A stretch of 7,431 nucleotides of DNA from Oceanospirillaceae bacterium UBA1126 (GTDB taxonomy: Bacteria > Pseudomonadota > Gammaproteobacteria > Pseudomonadales > Balneatricaceae), in NCBI GenBank assembly GCA_002312935.1, contig DCAT01000098.1, forward strand, positions 1 to 7,431. The letters are read 5' to 3'. How positions within the stretch are numbered: the stretch's first letter is position 1; each line of letters opens with the position of its first letter. Below the pieces are notes generated by a model. The model made no database searches. It was not told the DNA's origin and saw only the letters and a program-made list of their open reading frames with translations. Shown here piece after piece: positions 1 through 6,772 of the stretch. A program made the translations under genes and the position numbers.

Positions 1-671
1 GCAAATTCAGCTATTGCCTTAACTACAGCTTGCATTTCATCATGAGCAAAAAGAACAGCCCCTAACATTACATCTTCGCTTAGTTCTTTTGCTTCTGATT
101 CAACCATCAATACAGCATCAGCCGTGCCTGCAACAACCATGTCTAAATCAGATGTAGCTTGGGCTTCGAAGCTTGGGTTAAGTTGGTAACCAGCCTCATC
201 AGAGTATGACACGCGTGCTGCACCAATTGGGCCGGCAAAAGGAATACCTGAGATGGCTAAAGCAGCAGAAGTACCAATTAAAGCGGCAATGTCTGTGTCA
301 TTTTGCTTATCAGCAGACATTACAGTACAAATAACCTGCACTTCGTTCATGAACCCCTTAGGGAACAATGGACGAATGGGGCGGTCAATCAAACGGCTAG
401 TCAACGTCTCTTTTTCAGATGGGCGCGCTTCACGCTTAAAGAAACCACCAGGAATCTTACCAACAGCGTAAGTCTTTTCTTGGTAGTGGACAGAAAGTGG
501 AAAGAAGCCTTGATCAGGCTTGGCTGTTTTGGAGCCAACAACAGCAACCAGTACTTGGATAGCGTCATCGACTGTGACAAGAACAGCACCAGAAGCTTGA
601 CGCGCAATACGGCCAGTTTCTAGCGTTACGGTTTGCTCACCGTATTGAAATGTTTTGGTAATGATAGACAT
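1..671 (-). CDS. pnp: Polyribonucleotide nucleotidyltransferase (PNPase), N-terminal part; gene runs off the left edge
   Basis: PNPase is a phosphorolytic 3'-to-5' exoribonuclease that releases nucleoside diphosphates. It acts as a trimer in mRNA decay, often within the RNA degradosome. The window holds 223 complete codons and no stop. The protein starts MSIITKTFQYGEQTVTLETG and matches E. coli PNPase throughout. The first RNase PH-like domain is complete, with FFPLSVHYQE near residues 56-65, FFKRE at 77-81 and RLIDRPIRPLF at 93-103. The start of the all-helical linker domain follows (VVAGTADAVLMVES). The second RNase PH domain, which carries the main catalytic residues, and the KH and S1 RNA-binding domains lie outside the window. 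The ATG at 671-669 is chosen because a GGAG Shine-Dalgarno (681-678) lies 6 nt upstream; an in-frame ATG at 683-681 overlaps that GGAG and is unlikely to be used. It follows rpsO after 276 bp. Confidence 0.97.
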   Translation of the reverse strand, partial: MSIITKTFQYGEQTVTLETGRIARQASGAVLVTVDDAIQVLVAVVGSKTAKPDQGFFPLSVHYQEKTYAVGKIPGGFFKREARPSEKETLTSRLIDRPIRPLFPKGFMNEVQVICTVMSADKQNDTDIAALIGTSAALAISGIPFAGPIGAARVSYSDEAGYQLNPSFEAQATSDLDMVVAGTADAVLMVESEAKELSEDVMLGAVLFAHDEMQAVVKAIAEF

Positions 672-677
672 ATTTAT

Positions 678-681
678 CTCC
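678..681 (-). promoter_or_regulatory. Shine-Dalgarno site of pnp
   Basis: GGAG stands 6 nt before the ATG at 671 in an A/T-rich stretch. It overlaps an upstream in-frame ATG (683-681), so it decides the start in favour of 671. Confidence 0.8.
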
Positions 682-769
682 ATAAAATAAAGAATTTGCA
701 ATCAATTGAGCAATCTAATCCACCAGTACACTTATTAACTCGGTTGAGATGTAAAGCCACCTCTAGCAC

Positions 770-810
770 CAAGCCAATAAGAGTACGGGCCGACCCTCTC
801 TTATCGCTTG
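770..810 (-). promoter_or_regulatory. Long hairpin in the pnp leader, probable RNase III/PNPase autoregulation site
   Basis: Read on the minus strand, CAAGC (810-806) pairs with GCTTG (774-770). After one bulged base on the 3' side, an 8-bp arm (805-798 with 783-776) continues, with one G-U pair. Beyond a small internal loop, GGG pairs with CCC around a TCGG loop. That gives about 16 base pairs. In E. coli the pnp leader has a long stem that RNase III cuts, after which PNPase removes the cut arm and the mRNA becomes unstable. This hairpin lies between the rpsO terminator and the pnp start, where such a stem would be expected. The function is inferred from position and shape. Confidence 0.6.
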
Positions 811-815
811 CAGTT

Positions 816-860
816 AAAACAATAAAGGCTACGTAACCAAATGATTACCTAGCCTCTATT
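816..860 (-). terminator. Intrinsic terminator after rpsO
   Basis: On the minus strand an 11-bp stem (860-850 with 831-821, one G-U pair) is followed by a G-G mismatch and a further 4-bp stem GTAA/TTAC around an 8-nt loop. A T-rich tract begins within the 3' arm and runs on as GTTTT at 820-816. It lies 88 nt past the rpsO stop. E. coli also has a terminator between rpsO and pnp, so pnp expression here would need read-through or its own promoter. I found no convincing promoter downstream of it. Confidence 0.75.
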
Positions 861-863
861 TAT

Positions 864-886
864 CACACTTAAACCTACTGAGTGTG
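864..886 (-). other. Small hairpin upstream of the rpsO terminator
   Basis: CACACT (886-881) pairs perfectly with AGTGTG (869-864) around an 11-nt loop. No T-run follows, so it is not a terminator by itself. It may help fold or protect the 3' end of the rpsO transcript. Confidence 0.35.
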
Positions 887-912
887 GTATTTAAATTAGG
901 TGTTGCGCCTTC

Positions 913-929
913 TGTATTCGCTGAATACA
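913..929 (-). other. Perfect 7-bp hairpin just after the rpsO stop
   Basis: TGTATTC and GAATACA form a perfect inverted repeat around a 3-nt spacer, 18 nt past the rpsO stop codon. There is no T-tract on the minus strand. An adjacent 12-bp palindrome, AGGTTTAAACCT, lies at 932-943. Role unknown; a 3'-end stabilising or processing structure is possible. Confidence 0.4.
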
Positions 930-947
930 TCAGGTTTAAACCTATTT

Positions 948-1217
948 CTAGCGGCGTAGACCTAAACGACCAATCAACGTAACGTAACGCTCAGCGTCCT
1001 TACGATTAAGGTAGTCCAACAATTTACGACGCTGGTTAACCATACGGATCAAACCACGACGTGAGTGGTGATCATGGTTATGCTCTTTGAAGTGACTTTG
1101 TAGTGCCAAGATGTTCGCAGTTAACAATGCAACCTGAACTTCTGGTGACCCTGTGTCGCCTTCAGCAGTTTGGTAATCTGCTACAACAGCAGCTTTTTCA
1201 ACGGCAGTTAGTGCCAT
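948..1217 (-). CDS. rpsO: 30S ribosomal protein S15
   Basis: S15 is a primary-binding protein of the 30S platform. It binds helices 20-22 of 16S rRNA and also forms a contact with the 50S subunit. The protein is 89 residues, the same length as E. coli S15. It carries the family motifs GSPEVQVALLT (23-33) and DHHSRRGL (49-56) and ends in RLGLRR. The reading frame is open further upstream, to 1355, but that extension runs through the truB end and the leader and has no S15 homology. The ATG at 1217 has a GGAG (1228-1225) 7 nt upstream and gives the expected N-terminus, which settles the start. It follows truB after 104 bp and precedes pnp after 276 bp. In E. coli, S15 represses its own translation through the leader; the structures upstream here may serve the same purpose. 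The stop is TAG. Confidence 0.98.
   Translation of the reverse strand: MALTAVEKAAVVADYQTAEGDTGSPEVQVALLTANILALQSHFKEHNHDHHSRRGLIRMVNQRRKLLDYLNRKDAERYVTLIGRLGLRR
1201..1217 (-). promoter_or_regulatory. Hairpin that includes the rpsO start codon
   Basis: The first codons can fold so that ATGGCA (1217-1212) pairs with TGCCGT (1206-1201), with one T-G wobble and a 5-nt loop. This puts the initiation codon in a 6-bp stem. In E. coli the rpsO ribosome-binding region also folds, and S15 traps it. A similar role here is inferred, not shown. Confidence 0.4.
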
Positions 1218-1241
1218 GGTAATTCTCCAATAATTAATATG

Positions 1242-1271
1242 CCCACTAGCCTCTAAATTGAGGGTTAGGGG
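1242..1271 (-). promoter_or_regulatory. Structured rpsO leader hairpin, candidate S15 operator
   Basis: On the minus strand, CCC CTA ... CCTC pairs with GAGG ... TAG ... GGG. This makes three stacked stem segments (3, 3 and 4 bp), separated by a bulged T and a small internal loop, around an AATTTA loop. It ends 13 nt before the GGAG of rpsO. No T-tract follows, so it is not a terminator. S15 leaders in other bacteria are short structured RNAs at this position; binding of S15 here is an inference. Confidence 0.45.
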
Positions 1272-1321
1272 ATCGTTAGTGTTCACACCGTGCATATTTA
1301 CAGCGGAACTTAAATGAAGGT

Positions 1322-2299
1322 CTAAGTACTCATTAAGCGTTTCGCTTTTAAGCAACCTTCTTGTTGCACTTCAGCTAAGCCGATAAAGGCATTCGCTTCA
1401 ATAGCATGCGAGCTATACACACGCACCACATCAAATTCAGCAAAATCAGTGGCATGGTCTATAACCTTGCCTTGCTGCAACGCTTCAATTTGTTGGGGGT
1501 CTAATTGTACAGCATTTAATGATAAAACGGCAGTATCGGCGGGCATTAATAGCTCATCTAGGGCTAGGAAAGCTGGGGTGATGTCTGGCCACTTACCCTC
1601 TTCTACCACTTGGCCCTTAGTTGCCTCATCAATAATGGCTTGTAAGTCTTCTAGGGTGACCATTTGGTTGGCCACAAAAGGCCCAGCTTGAAGGCGTTTT
1701 AGCTGTGAGACGTGCGCACCACAACCTAGCGCCAGGCCCAAATCTTCTACAATGCTGCGAATATAGGTGCCCTTGGTACAGCTAATATCCATCTGCACTT
1801 GGGCATTATCAAAACTCATCAATTCTAAATTATGAATAGTGACTTGCCGCGGCTTAACCTCTACAGTTTTGCCGGCCCGCGCCAATTTATACAAAGGTTG
1901 CCCCTTATATTTAAGGGCTGAAAACATGGAAGGCACTTGGCTAATTAGGCCACGGAATTGAGGTAACTGAGCCTCTACATCAGCTAAAGTGATGTGGGCG
2001 CAAGCTTTAGTTTCTACAATCTTACCATCGGCATCACTGGAGTCAGTGCGCACGCCGAGCTGGCCAATGGTTTGATAACGCTTGTCAGAATCTAAAAGAA
2101 ACTGGCTAAACTTTGTAGCTTCACCCAAACAAATAGGTAGCAAGCCAGTAGCTAGGGGATCCAAGGCACCAGTGTGGCCCGCTTTACGAGCCCCAAACAT
2201 ACGCTTAACCCGCTGCAAAGCATGATTTGAGCTCATACCAGTAGGCTTATCTAAAATAAGAATGCCGCTTACTTCACGGCCTTTTGGTTGCCGAGCCAC
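1322..2299 (-). CDS. truB: tRNA pseudouridine(55) synthase TruB
   Basis: TruB converts uridine 55 in the T loop of elongator tRNAs to pseudouridine and also acts as a tRNA folding chaperone. The protein has 325 residues, slightly longer than E. coli TruB. The catalytic motif GHTGALDPLATG is present, with the nucleophile at Asp47. Other family blocks are LDKPTGMSSN near 16-25, the YQTIGQLGVRTDSSDADG stretch, PSMFSALKYKGQPLY, and KGTYIRSIVEDLG. The C-terminal PUA-like region ends in a weakly conserved tail. The start is GTG at 2299-2297: it aligns with the E. coli N-terminus and no better ATG is nearby. There is no clear Shine-Dalgarno, and only 6 bp separate it from the rbfA stop, so translation probably depends on ribosomes finishing rbfA. 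The stop is TAG at 1324-1322. Confidence 0.97.
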   Translation of the reverse strand: MARQPKGREVSGILILDKPTGMSSNHALQRVKRMFGARKAGHTGALDPLATGLLPICLGEATKFSQFLLDSDKRYQTIGQLGVRTDSSDADGKIVETKACAHITLADVEAQLPQFRGLISQVPSMFSALKYKGQPLYKLARAGKTVEVKPRQVTIHNLELMSFDNAQVQMDISCTKGTYIRSIVEDLGLALGCGAHVSQLKRLQAGPFVANQMVTLEDLQAIIDEATKGQVVEEGKWPDITPAFLALDELLMPADTAVLSLNAVQLDPQQIEALQQGKVIDHATDFAEFDVVRVYSSHAIEANAFIGLAEVQQEGCLKAKRLMST

Positions 2300-2305
2300 T
2301 AGCGC

Positions 2306-2692
2306 TTATTCAGCATTAGTGTCCTGCTCTGGGTCTGAGGCCCTAGCTTGGTCAATCAAGTTACTAAGGTAATTGCCGCGTGACAAACTGTCGTCATAAT
2401 GAAACCGCAGCGTGGGTACAATACGCAATTTCATACGCTGGCCCAACTGGCTGCGCAAGAAACCTGAGGCATTATTAAGGGCCTTCACAGATTCTGTAAT
2501 TTCTTGCGGGTCTTCACCACCATTTAAAATGGTGACAAACACCTTCGCATGAGATAAGTCACGTGATACTTCCACAGCACTCACTGTAGCCATACCTACG
2601 CGAGGGTCTTTCACCTCGCGCTGAATTAGGGCTGCTAGTTCACGCTGAATTTGGTCTGCCACACGCTGAGTGCGGCTATATTCTTGTGCCAT
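2306..2692 (-). CDS. rbfA: Ribosome-binding factor A
   Basis: RbfA is a small KH-fold protein that binds immature 30S subunits and aids late 16S rRNA maturation, including its 5' end; it is a cold-shock protein in E. coli. The protein has 128 residues against 133 in E. coli. Visible family features are TQRVADQIQREL at the N-terminus, KDPRVGM at 28-34, SRDLSHAKVFV at 43-53, and the Ala75-Ser76-Gly77 kink of the KH fold followed by FLRSQLGQ and LRIVPTLRF. The acidic tail is expected to be disordered. The ATG at 2692 has AAGGG (2703-2699) 6 nt upstream; that site overlaps the infB stop codon, and the gap to infB is only 9 bp. It shares the transcript with infB and truB and works on the same 30S particles as RimP and S15. 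Confidence 0.97.
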   Translation of the reverse strand: MAQEYSRTQRVADQIQRELAALIQREVKDPRVGMATVSAVEVSRDLSHAKVFVTILNGGEDPQEITESVKALNNASGFLRSQLGQRMKLRIVPTLRFHYDDSLSRGNYLSNLIDQARASDPEQDTNAE

Positions 2693-2701
2693 GGTCAGCC
2701 C

Positions 2702-5221
2702 TTACAAACTACGCTCAACTTCGATAGTGTCGAAGACTTCTATTTGGTCACCAACGCGAACGTCGTTATAGCTCTTCACACCGATACCGCACTCAATACC
2801 ATTACGAACATCCGCAACAGAGTCTTTGTGACGACGTAAGGATTCTAATTCGCCTTCGTAAATAACTACGTTATCGCGTAATACACGAATAGGCTTACTG
2901 CGATGAACCGTACCTTCGGTAACCATACAGCCAGCAATCTGGCCCAACTTAGGCGAACGGAAAACTTCTCGCACTTCCGCAATACCCACAATAGTTTCGC
3001 GCAGCTCCGGCGCTAACATACCAGAAAGCGCATCCTTTACATCATTAATAATGTCGTAGATTACGCTGTAATAACGCAGGTCAATGCCTTCTTTCTCAAT
3101 GAGCGCCTTGGCTGGAGTATCAGCACGAACATTAAAACCAAAGATCACAGCGTTTGACGCCACGGCAAGGTTAACATCAGACTCAGCAATACCACCAACA
3201 CCGCTAGATACAACCTGCACCTTAACCTCTTCGGTACCAATATCCATTAGAGAGTTGGTTAATGCTTCCAAAGAACCTCGTACGTCAGTCTTAAGTACAA
3301 CATTTAACACAGAGGCCTGATTCTTGCCCATGTTCTCAAACATAGCGTCCAACTTAGAAGCCTGTTGGCGAGCAAGCTTCACGTCTCGGTACTTACCTTG
3401 GCGGAATAATGCTACTTCACGGGCTTTCTTTTCGTCTGCAACTACAGCGAAGTCTTCACCTGAGTCAGGCGTGCCACCTAAACCTAAAATCTCTACTGGA
3501 ATAGAAGGGCCGGCACTCGTGATCGGCTTACCATTCTCATCCAACATAGCGCGGACTCGACCGAACTGTTGGCCGGCCAGAACGATATCACCTTTCTTCA
3601 AGGTACCGTTTTGAATCAATATAGTGGCTACAGAACCACGGCCTTTATCAAGGCGGGCTTCAACGACCACGCCTTTGGCTGGCGCTTCTGGCACTGCAGT
3701 AAGCTCAAGCACTTCAGCCTCAAGTAACACAGCATCTAGCAATGCTTCAATGCCGTCACCGGTCTTAGCAGAAACTGGGATAAACTGAGTTACACCGCCC
3801 CAATCTTCTGGCACCACGTCACGGCTAGACAGTTCTGTCTTAACTCGGTCTGGATCAGCACCTTCTTTATCCATTTTATTGATCGCTACAATCAAAGGAA
3901 CGCCAGCAGCCTTAGCATGCTGCACCGCTTCTTCAGTTTGCGGCATTACACCATCATCTGCTGCAACAACCAAAATAACAATGTCAGTTGCCTTCGCGCC
4001 ACGGGCACGCATCGCAGTAAACGCTGCGTGTCCAGGTGTGTCTAAGAAAGTAACCATACCTTTGTCAGTTTCTACATGGTAGGCACCGATGTGCTGGGTA
4101 ATGCCACCAGACTCTCCAGAAGCAACCTTAGTAGAACGAATACAATCCAATAAAGACGTTTTACCATGGTCAACATGGCCCATTACAGTTACAACTGGAG
4201 CACGGGGAATCTCTTTACCTTCGTAGTTAATGCTTTCAACTACCTCTGTTTCGATGGCATCATCCATCACCAATTTCACCGTATGACCCATTTCTTCAAC
4301 AACAATAGTTGCTGTATCTTGGTCAATAACTTGGTTGATGGTTGCCATTGCACCCATGTTGAACATTACTTTAATAACTTCTGCAGCCTTTACTTTCATG
4401 CGCTGAGCTAAATCAGCTACGGTAATGGACTCAGGCAGATTTACTTCATAAACCACTTTTTCAGTCGGCACTTCAAAAGCATGCTCACCATTACCAGACC
4501 GCTTAGGTGCAGCTAATTTACCTTTGTTTCGCGCGCCTTTACCGCGGCTACGGTCATCACGTCCGCCAGATGTACGGCCCTTACCTTTACTCTTACCGGC
4601 AGGTGCGCCACCACGTGGCTTATCAGGGGAAGTAAACGTCTTCTGGTGAGCAGGTTTTTTCTTAGCATCTTCAGCTGCTTTTTGACGAGCCACCTCAGCA
4701 TTTGCCGCTACCTTAGCAGCTGCAGCGTTGGCATCCGCTTGAACCTTAGCTTGATCATCTGCTTCACTTTTTGCTGCAGCACTTGCTGATGCAGTTTCGG
4801 CCGCTTCAGCGGCAGACTTAGCTTCAGAAACTGCTTTTTCTTGAGCAACTTCACTTTCTTTACGGGCTGCCAATTCTACTTTCTCAGCCTCAATAACAGC
4901 GGACTGATCGTCTTCTTCAGATTTAACATAGGTACGCTTTTTACGCACTTCTACGTTAACTGTGCGTTTACCCGCCGCACCAGCAACTTTCAACGTGCTT
5001 GTTGTCTTACGGCGCAAGGTAATCTTTTTAGGGCCATCAGCGTTATCACCTTCGCCACCATGAGACTTTTGCAAGTGCGATAAAAGCGACTTACGCTCTT
5101 CATCTGACACTGCGTCTGTAGCCGCACGGCGGGTAAGGCCTGCTTCTTCCATTTGGTTCAGCAATCGCTCAACCGGAACACCTACTTTTTCAGCTAGGGT
5201 GTTGACAGTTTGATCTGTCAT
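2702..5221 (-). CDS. infB: Translation initiation factor IF-2
   Basis: IF2 is the GTPase that brings fMet-tRNA to the 30S subunit and promotes 50S joining. The protein has 839 residues, shorter than the 890 of E. coli. The order is: N-terminal IF2N domain (MTDQTVNTLAEKVGVPVERL, about 1-50); a basic segment; an alanine/lysine/glutamate-rich linker (about 100-190), then a glycine/lysine/arginine-rich stretch (about 190-240); a second IF2N-like domain (about 260-310); the G domain; and domains II, III and IV. G-domain motifs are intact: GHVDHGKT at 348-355, GGITQHIG at 372-379, DTPGH at 394-398, NKMD at 448-451 and SAK at 484-486. The frame is open upstream to 5260, into nusA, but the ATG at 5221 fits the E. 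coli N-terminus and has AGGAG 9 nt upstream. Confidence 0.98.
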   Translation of the reverse strand: MTDQTVNTLAEKVGVPVERLLNQMEEAGLTRRAATDAVSDEERKSLLSHLQKSHGGEGDNADGPKKITLRRKTTSTLKVAGAAGKRTVNVEVRKKRTYVKSEEDDQSAVIEAEKVELAARKESEVAQEKAVSEAKSAAEAAETASASAAAKSEADDQAKVQADANAAAAKVAANAEVARQKAAEDAKKKPAHQKTFTSPDKPRGGAPAGKSKGKGRTSGGRDDRSRGKGARNKGKLAAPKRSGNGEHAFEVPTEKVVYEVNLPESITVADLAQRMKVKAAEVIKVMFNMGAMATINQVIDQDTATIVVEEMGHTVKLVMDDAIETEVVESINYEGKEIPRAPVVTVMGHVDHGKTSLLDCIRSTKVASGESGGITQHIGAYHVETDKGMVTFLDTPGHAAFTAMRARGAKATDIVILVVAADDGVMPQTEEAVQHAKAAGVPLIVAINKMDKEGADPDRVKTELSSRDVVPEDWGGVTQFIPVSAKTGDGIEALLDAVLLEAEVLELTAVPEAPAKGVVVEARLDKGRGSVATILIQNGTLKKGDIVLAGQQFGRVRAMLDENGKPITSAGPSIPVEILGLGGTPDSGEDFAVVADEKKAREVALFRQGKYRDVKLARQQASKLDAMFENMGKNQASVLNVVLKTDVRGSLEALTNSLMDIGTEEVKVQVVSSGVGGIAESDVNLAVASNAVIFGFNVRADTPAKALIEKEGIDLRYYSVIYDIINDVKDALSGMLAPELRETIVGIAEVREVFRSPKLGQIAGCMVTEGTVHRSKPIRVLRDNVVIYEGELESLRRHKDSVADVRNGIECGIGVKSYNDVRVGDQIEVFDTIEVERSL

Positions 5222-5230
5222 AATCGTATT

Positions 5231-5235
5231 CTCCT
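5231..5235 (-). promoter_or_regulatory. Shine-Dalgarno site of infB
   Basis: AGGAG lies 9 nt before the ATG at 5221 in the 31-bp gap after nusA. It rules out the longer open frame that begins at 5260 inside nusA. Confidence 0.85.
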
Positions 5236-5252
5236 GTCGGTCGGGCGGTGGT

Positions 5253-6734
5253 TTAAACAAACCAAGGGGCGCGGGCCGTCATAATTAGTTCTGCTGCTTT
5301 TTCGTCACTCAAGCCTTCAATATCTGAGATCTCATCAACAGCTTGCTCGGCCAAATGTTCCATAGTGATAATGCCACGGCTTGCCAATACAAATGCAAGG
5401 TGAGTATCCATACCTTCCATGTCGAGTAAATCTTGAGCTGGCTCAGAGTTATCTAACTGCTCTTCGGCTGCTAGCGCTTGGTTAAGAAGCTTGTCTTTTG
5501 CGCGAGTACGCAGCTCTTCAACAATGTCTTCATCTAAGCCATCGATAGCTAACATTTCATCAAGCGGCACATAGGCAATTTCTTCAAGACTAGCAAAGCC
5601 TTCCTCTACCAACATTTCAGCGAATTCTTCATCAATGTCTAGTGCATCCACAAACGTCTGTACCACACCACCCACTTCATCTTGTTGCTTAGCAGCGGCA
5701 TCTTCTTCAGACATGACGTTAATGGTCCAGCCAGTTAATTCTGACGCTAAACGAACGTTTTGGCCATTACGACCAATGGCCATGGCCAAATTCTCATCAC
5801 TAACAGCAACATCCATGGCATGTCGATCTTCATCAACAACAATAGAGCTAACTTCTGCAGGGGCCATAGCATTAATAACCAACTGCGCTGGATTATCATC
5901 CCAAAGCACAATATCAACACGTTCGTTATTTAACTCACCAGTTACAGCCTGCACCCGCGAACCTCGCATACCGACACAAGCGCCAATAGGATCGATACGG
6001 CCATCATTAGTTTTAACTGCAATTTTAGCACGGGATCCAGGGTCACGGGCAGCTGCCCGAATTTCGATCACCTCTTCAGAGATCTCAGGCACTTCGATCT
6101 TAAATAGCTCTACCAACATTTGCGGGTCTGTGCGGCTTAAGAAAAGTTGTGGGCCCCGGCTTTCAGTACGAACTTCAGCCAATAAAGCCCTAACACGATC
6201 ACCCATACGGAATGTTTCCCGACCAATCAATTGATCTCGCGCCATGAGTGCTTCTGCATTATTACCTAAGTCTACAATCACATTATCACGTGTCACTTTC
6301 TTAACACTGCCACTAATGATTTCGCCAATTCGGCCACGGTACAACTCTACCACCTTAGCACGCTCAGCTTCACGGACCTTTTGCACAATCACTTGCTTAG
6401 CAGTTTGTGCGGCAATGCGGCCAAATACTTCGGTCGGTAACTCTTCTTGCACAAGGTCACCTAGCTCAAGGCTAGAATTAGTCTCTTGAGCATCCTCAAG
6501 AATCAACTCGGCCTCCGGGTTGGTGTATACCTCGTCAGTAACAACCGTCCAACAACGTGTAGTTGTAGCTGCACCTGTCTTGCGATCGATAGAGACTCTA
6601 ATGTCACTTTCTTCGTGGATTCGTTTGCGTGTCGCAGTGGCTAAGGCTAGTTCTATAGCTTCAAAGATAACGTCTTTTGGCACGTCCTTTTCATTTGAAA
6701 CCGCTTCTGCCACTAACAGAATTTCTTTATTCAT
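5253..6734 (-). CDS. nusA: Transcription termination/antitermination factor NusA
   Basis: NusA binds RNA polymerase and nascent RNA. It strengthens pausing and intrinsic termination, and takes part in rRNA and phage-type antitermination. The protein has 493 residues; E. coli NusA has 495. The domains in order are: N-terminal polymerase-binding domain (MNKEILLVAEAVSNEK onward, to about 130), S1 domain (about 135-200), KH1 (around IGACVGMRGSRVQAV), KH2 (with IGRNGQNVRLAS), and two C-terminal acidic repeats (starting near LDIDEEFAEMLVEEGF and LLDMEGMDTHLAFVL). The two acidic repeats are the form found in E. coli and related proteobacteria, where the last one contacts the RNA polymerase alpha C-terminal domain. 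A purine-rich GAGAG (6745-6741) precedes the ATG at 6734. It lies 38 bp after rimP and 31 bp before infB. In E. coli NusA represses its own operon. Confidence 0.98.
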   Translation of the reverse strand: MNKEILLVAEAVSNEKDVPKDVIFEAIELALATATRKRIHEESDIRVSIDRKTGAATTTRCWTVVTDEVYTNPEAELILEDAQETNSSLELGDLVQEELPTEVFGRIAAQTAKQVIVQKVREAERAKVVELYRGRIGEIISGSVKKVTRDNVIVDLGNNAEALMARDQLIGRETFRMGDRVRALLAEVRTESRGPQLFLSRTDPQMLVELFKIEVPEISEEVIEIRAAARDPGSRAKIAVKTNDGRIDPIGACVGMRGSRVQAVTGELNNERVDIVLWDDNPAQLVINAMAPAEVSSIVVDEDRHAMDVAVSDENLAMAIGRNGQNVRLASELTGWTINVMSEEDAAAKQQDEVGGVVQTFVDALDIDEEFAEMLVEEGFASLEEIAYVPLDEMLAIDGLDEDIVEELRTRAKDKLLNQALAAEEQLDNSEPAQDLLDMEGMDTHLAFVLASRGIITMEHLAEQAVDEISDIEGLSDEKAAELIMTARAPWFV

Positions 6735-6772
6735 TTCAAGCTCTCACTTAATTTGGACTTATAAAACCGAGC

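Noticed and set aside
303..623. 106-codon open frame on the plus strand, with a second one at 253-471
   Set aside because: Both are antisense to pnp, whose protein matches PNPase in frame without a break. No family resemblance or ribosome-binding site was seen.
672..769. Possible pnp promoter with TTG-type -35 boxes in the A/T-rich stretch
   Set aside because: The best pairs match only about half of each consensus box, which is expected by chance in sequence this A/T-rich.
1335..1347. Inverted repeat AAGCG-TTT-CGCTT near the end of truB
   Set aside because: It lies in codons of truB, has only five pairs, and no T-tract follows on the minus strand. The short T-run on the plus strand serves no gene.
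1218..1355. N-terminal extension of S15 by 46 residues
   Set aside because: The frame happens to be open through the end of truB and the leader. S15 homology and the GGAG site place the start at 1217.
5251..5258. Palindrome GTTTAAAC at the nusA stop codon, also present at 934-941
   Set aside because: An 8-bp palindrome in A/T-rich sequence; no pairing arms or repeat context suggest a function.
5222..5260. Longer IF2 start at 5260 overlapping the end of nusA
   Set aside because: The extra 13 residues have no IF2 homology, and AGGAG is correctly spaced for the ATG at 5221.
5635..6234. 199-codon open frame on the plus strand
   Set aside because: It lies wholly antisense to nusA, which is conserved along its length. 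The product is Ser/Thr/Arg-rich without recognisable domains, as expected of a shadow frame.
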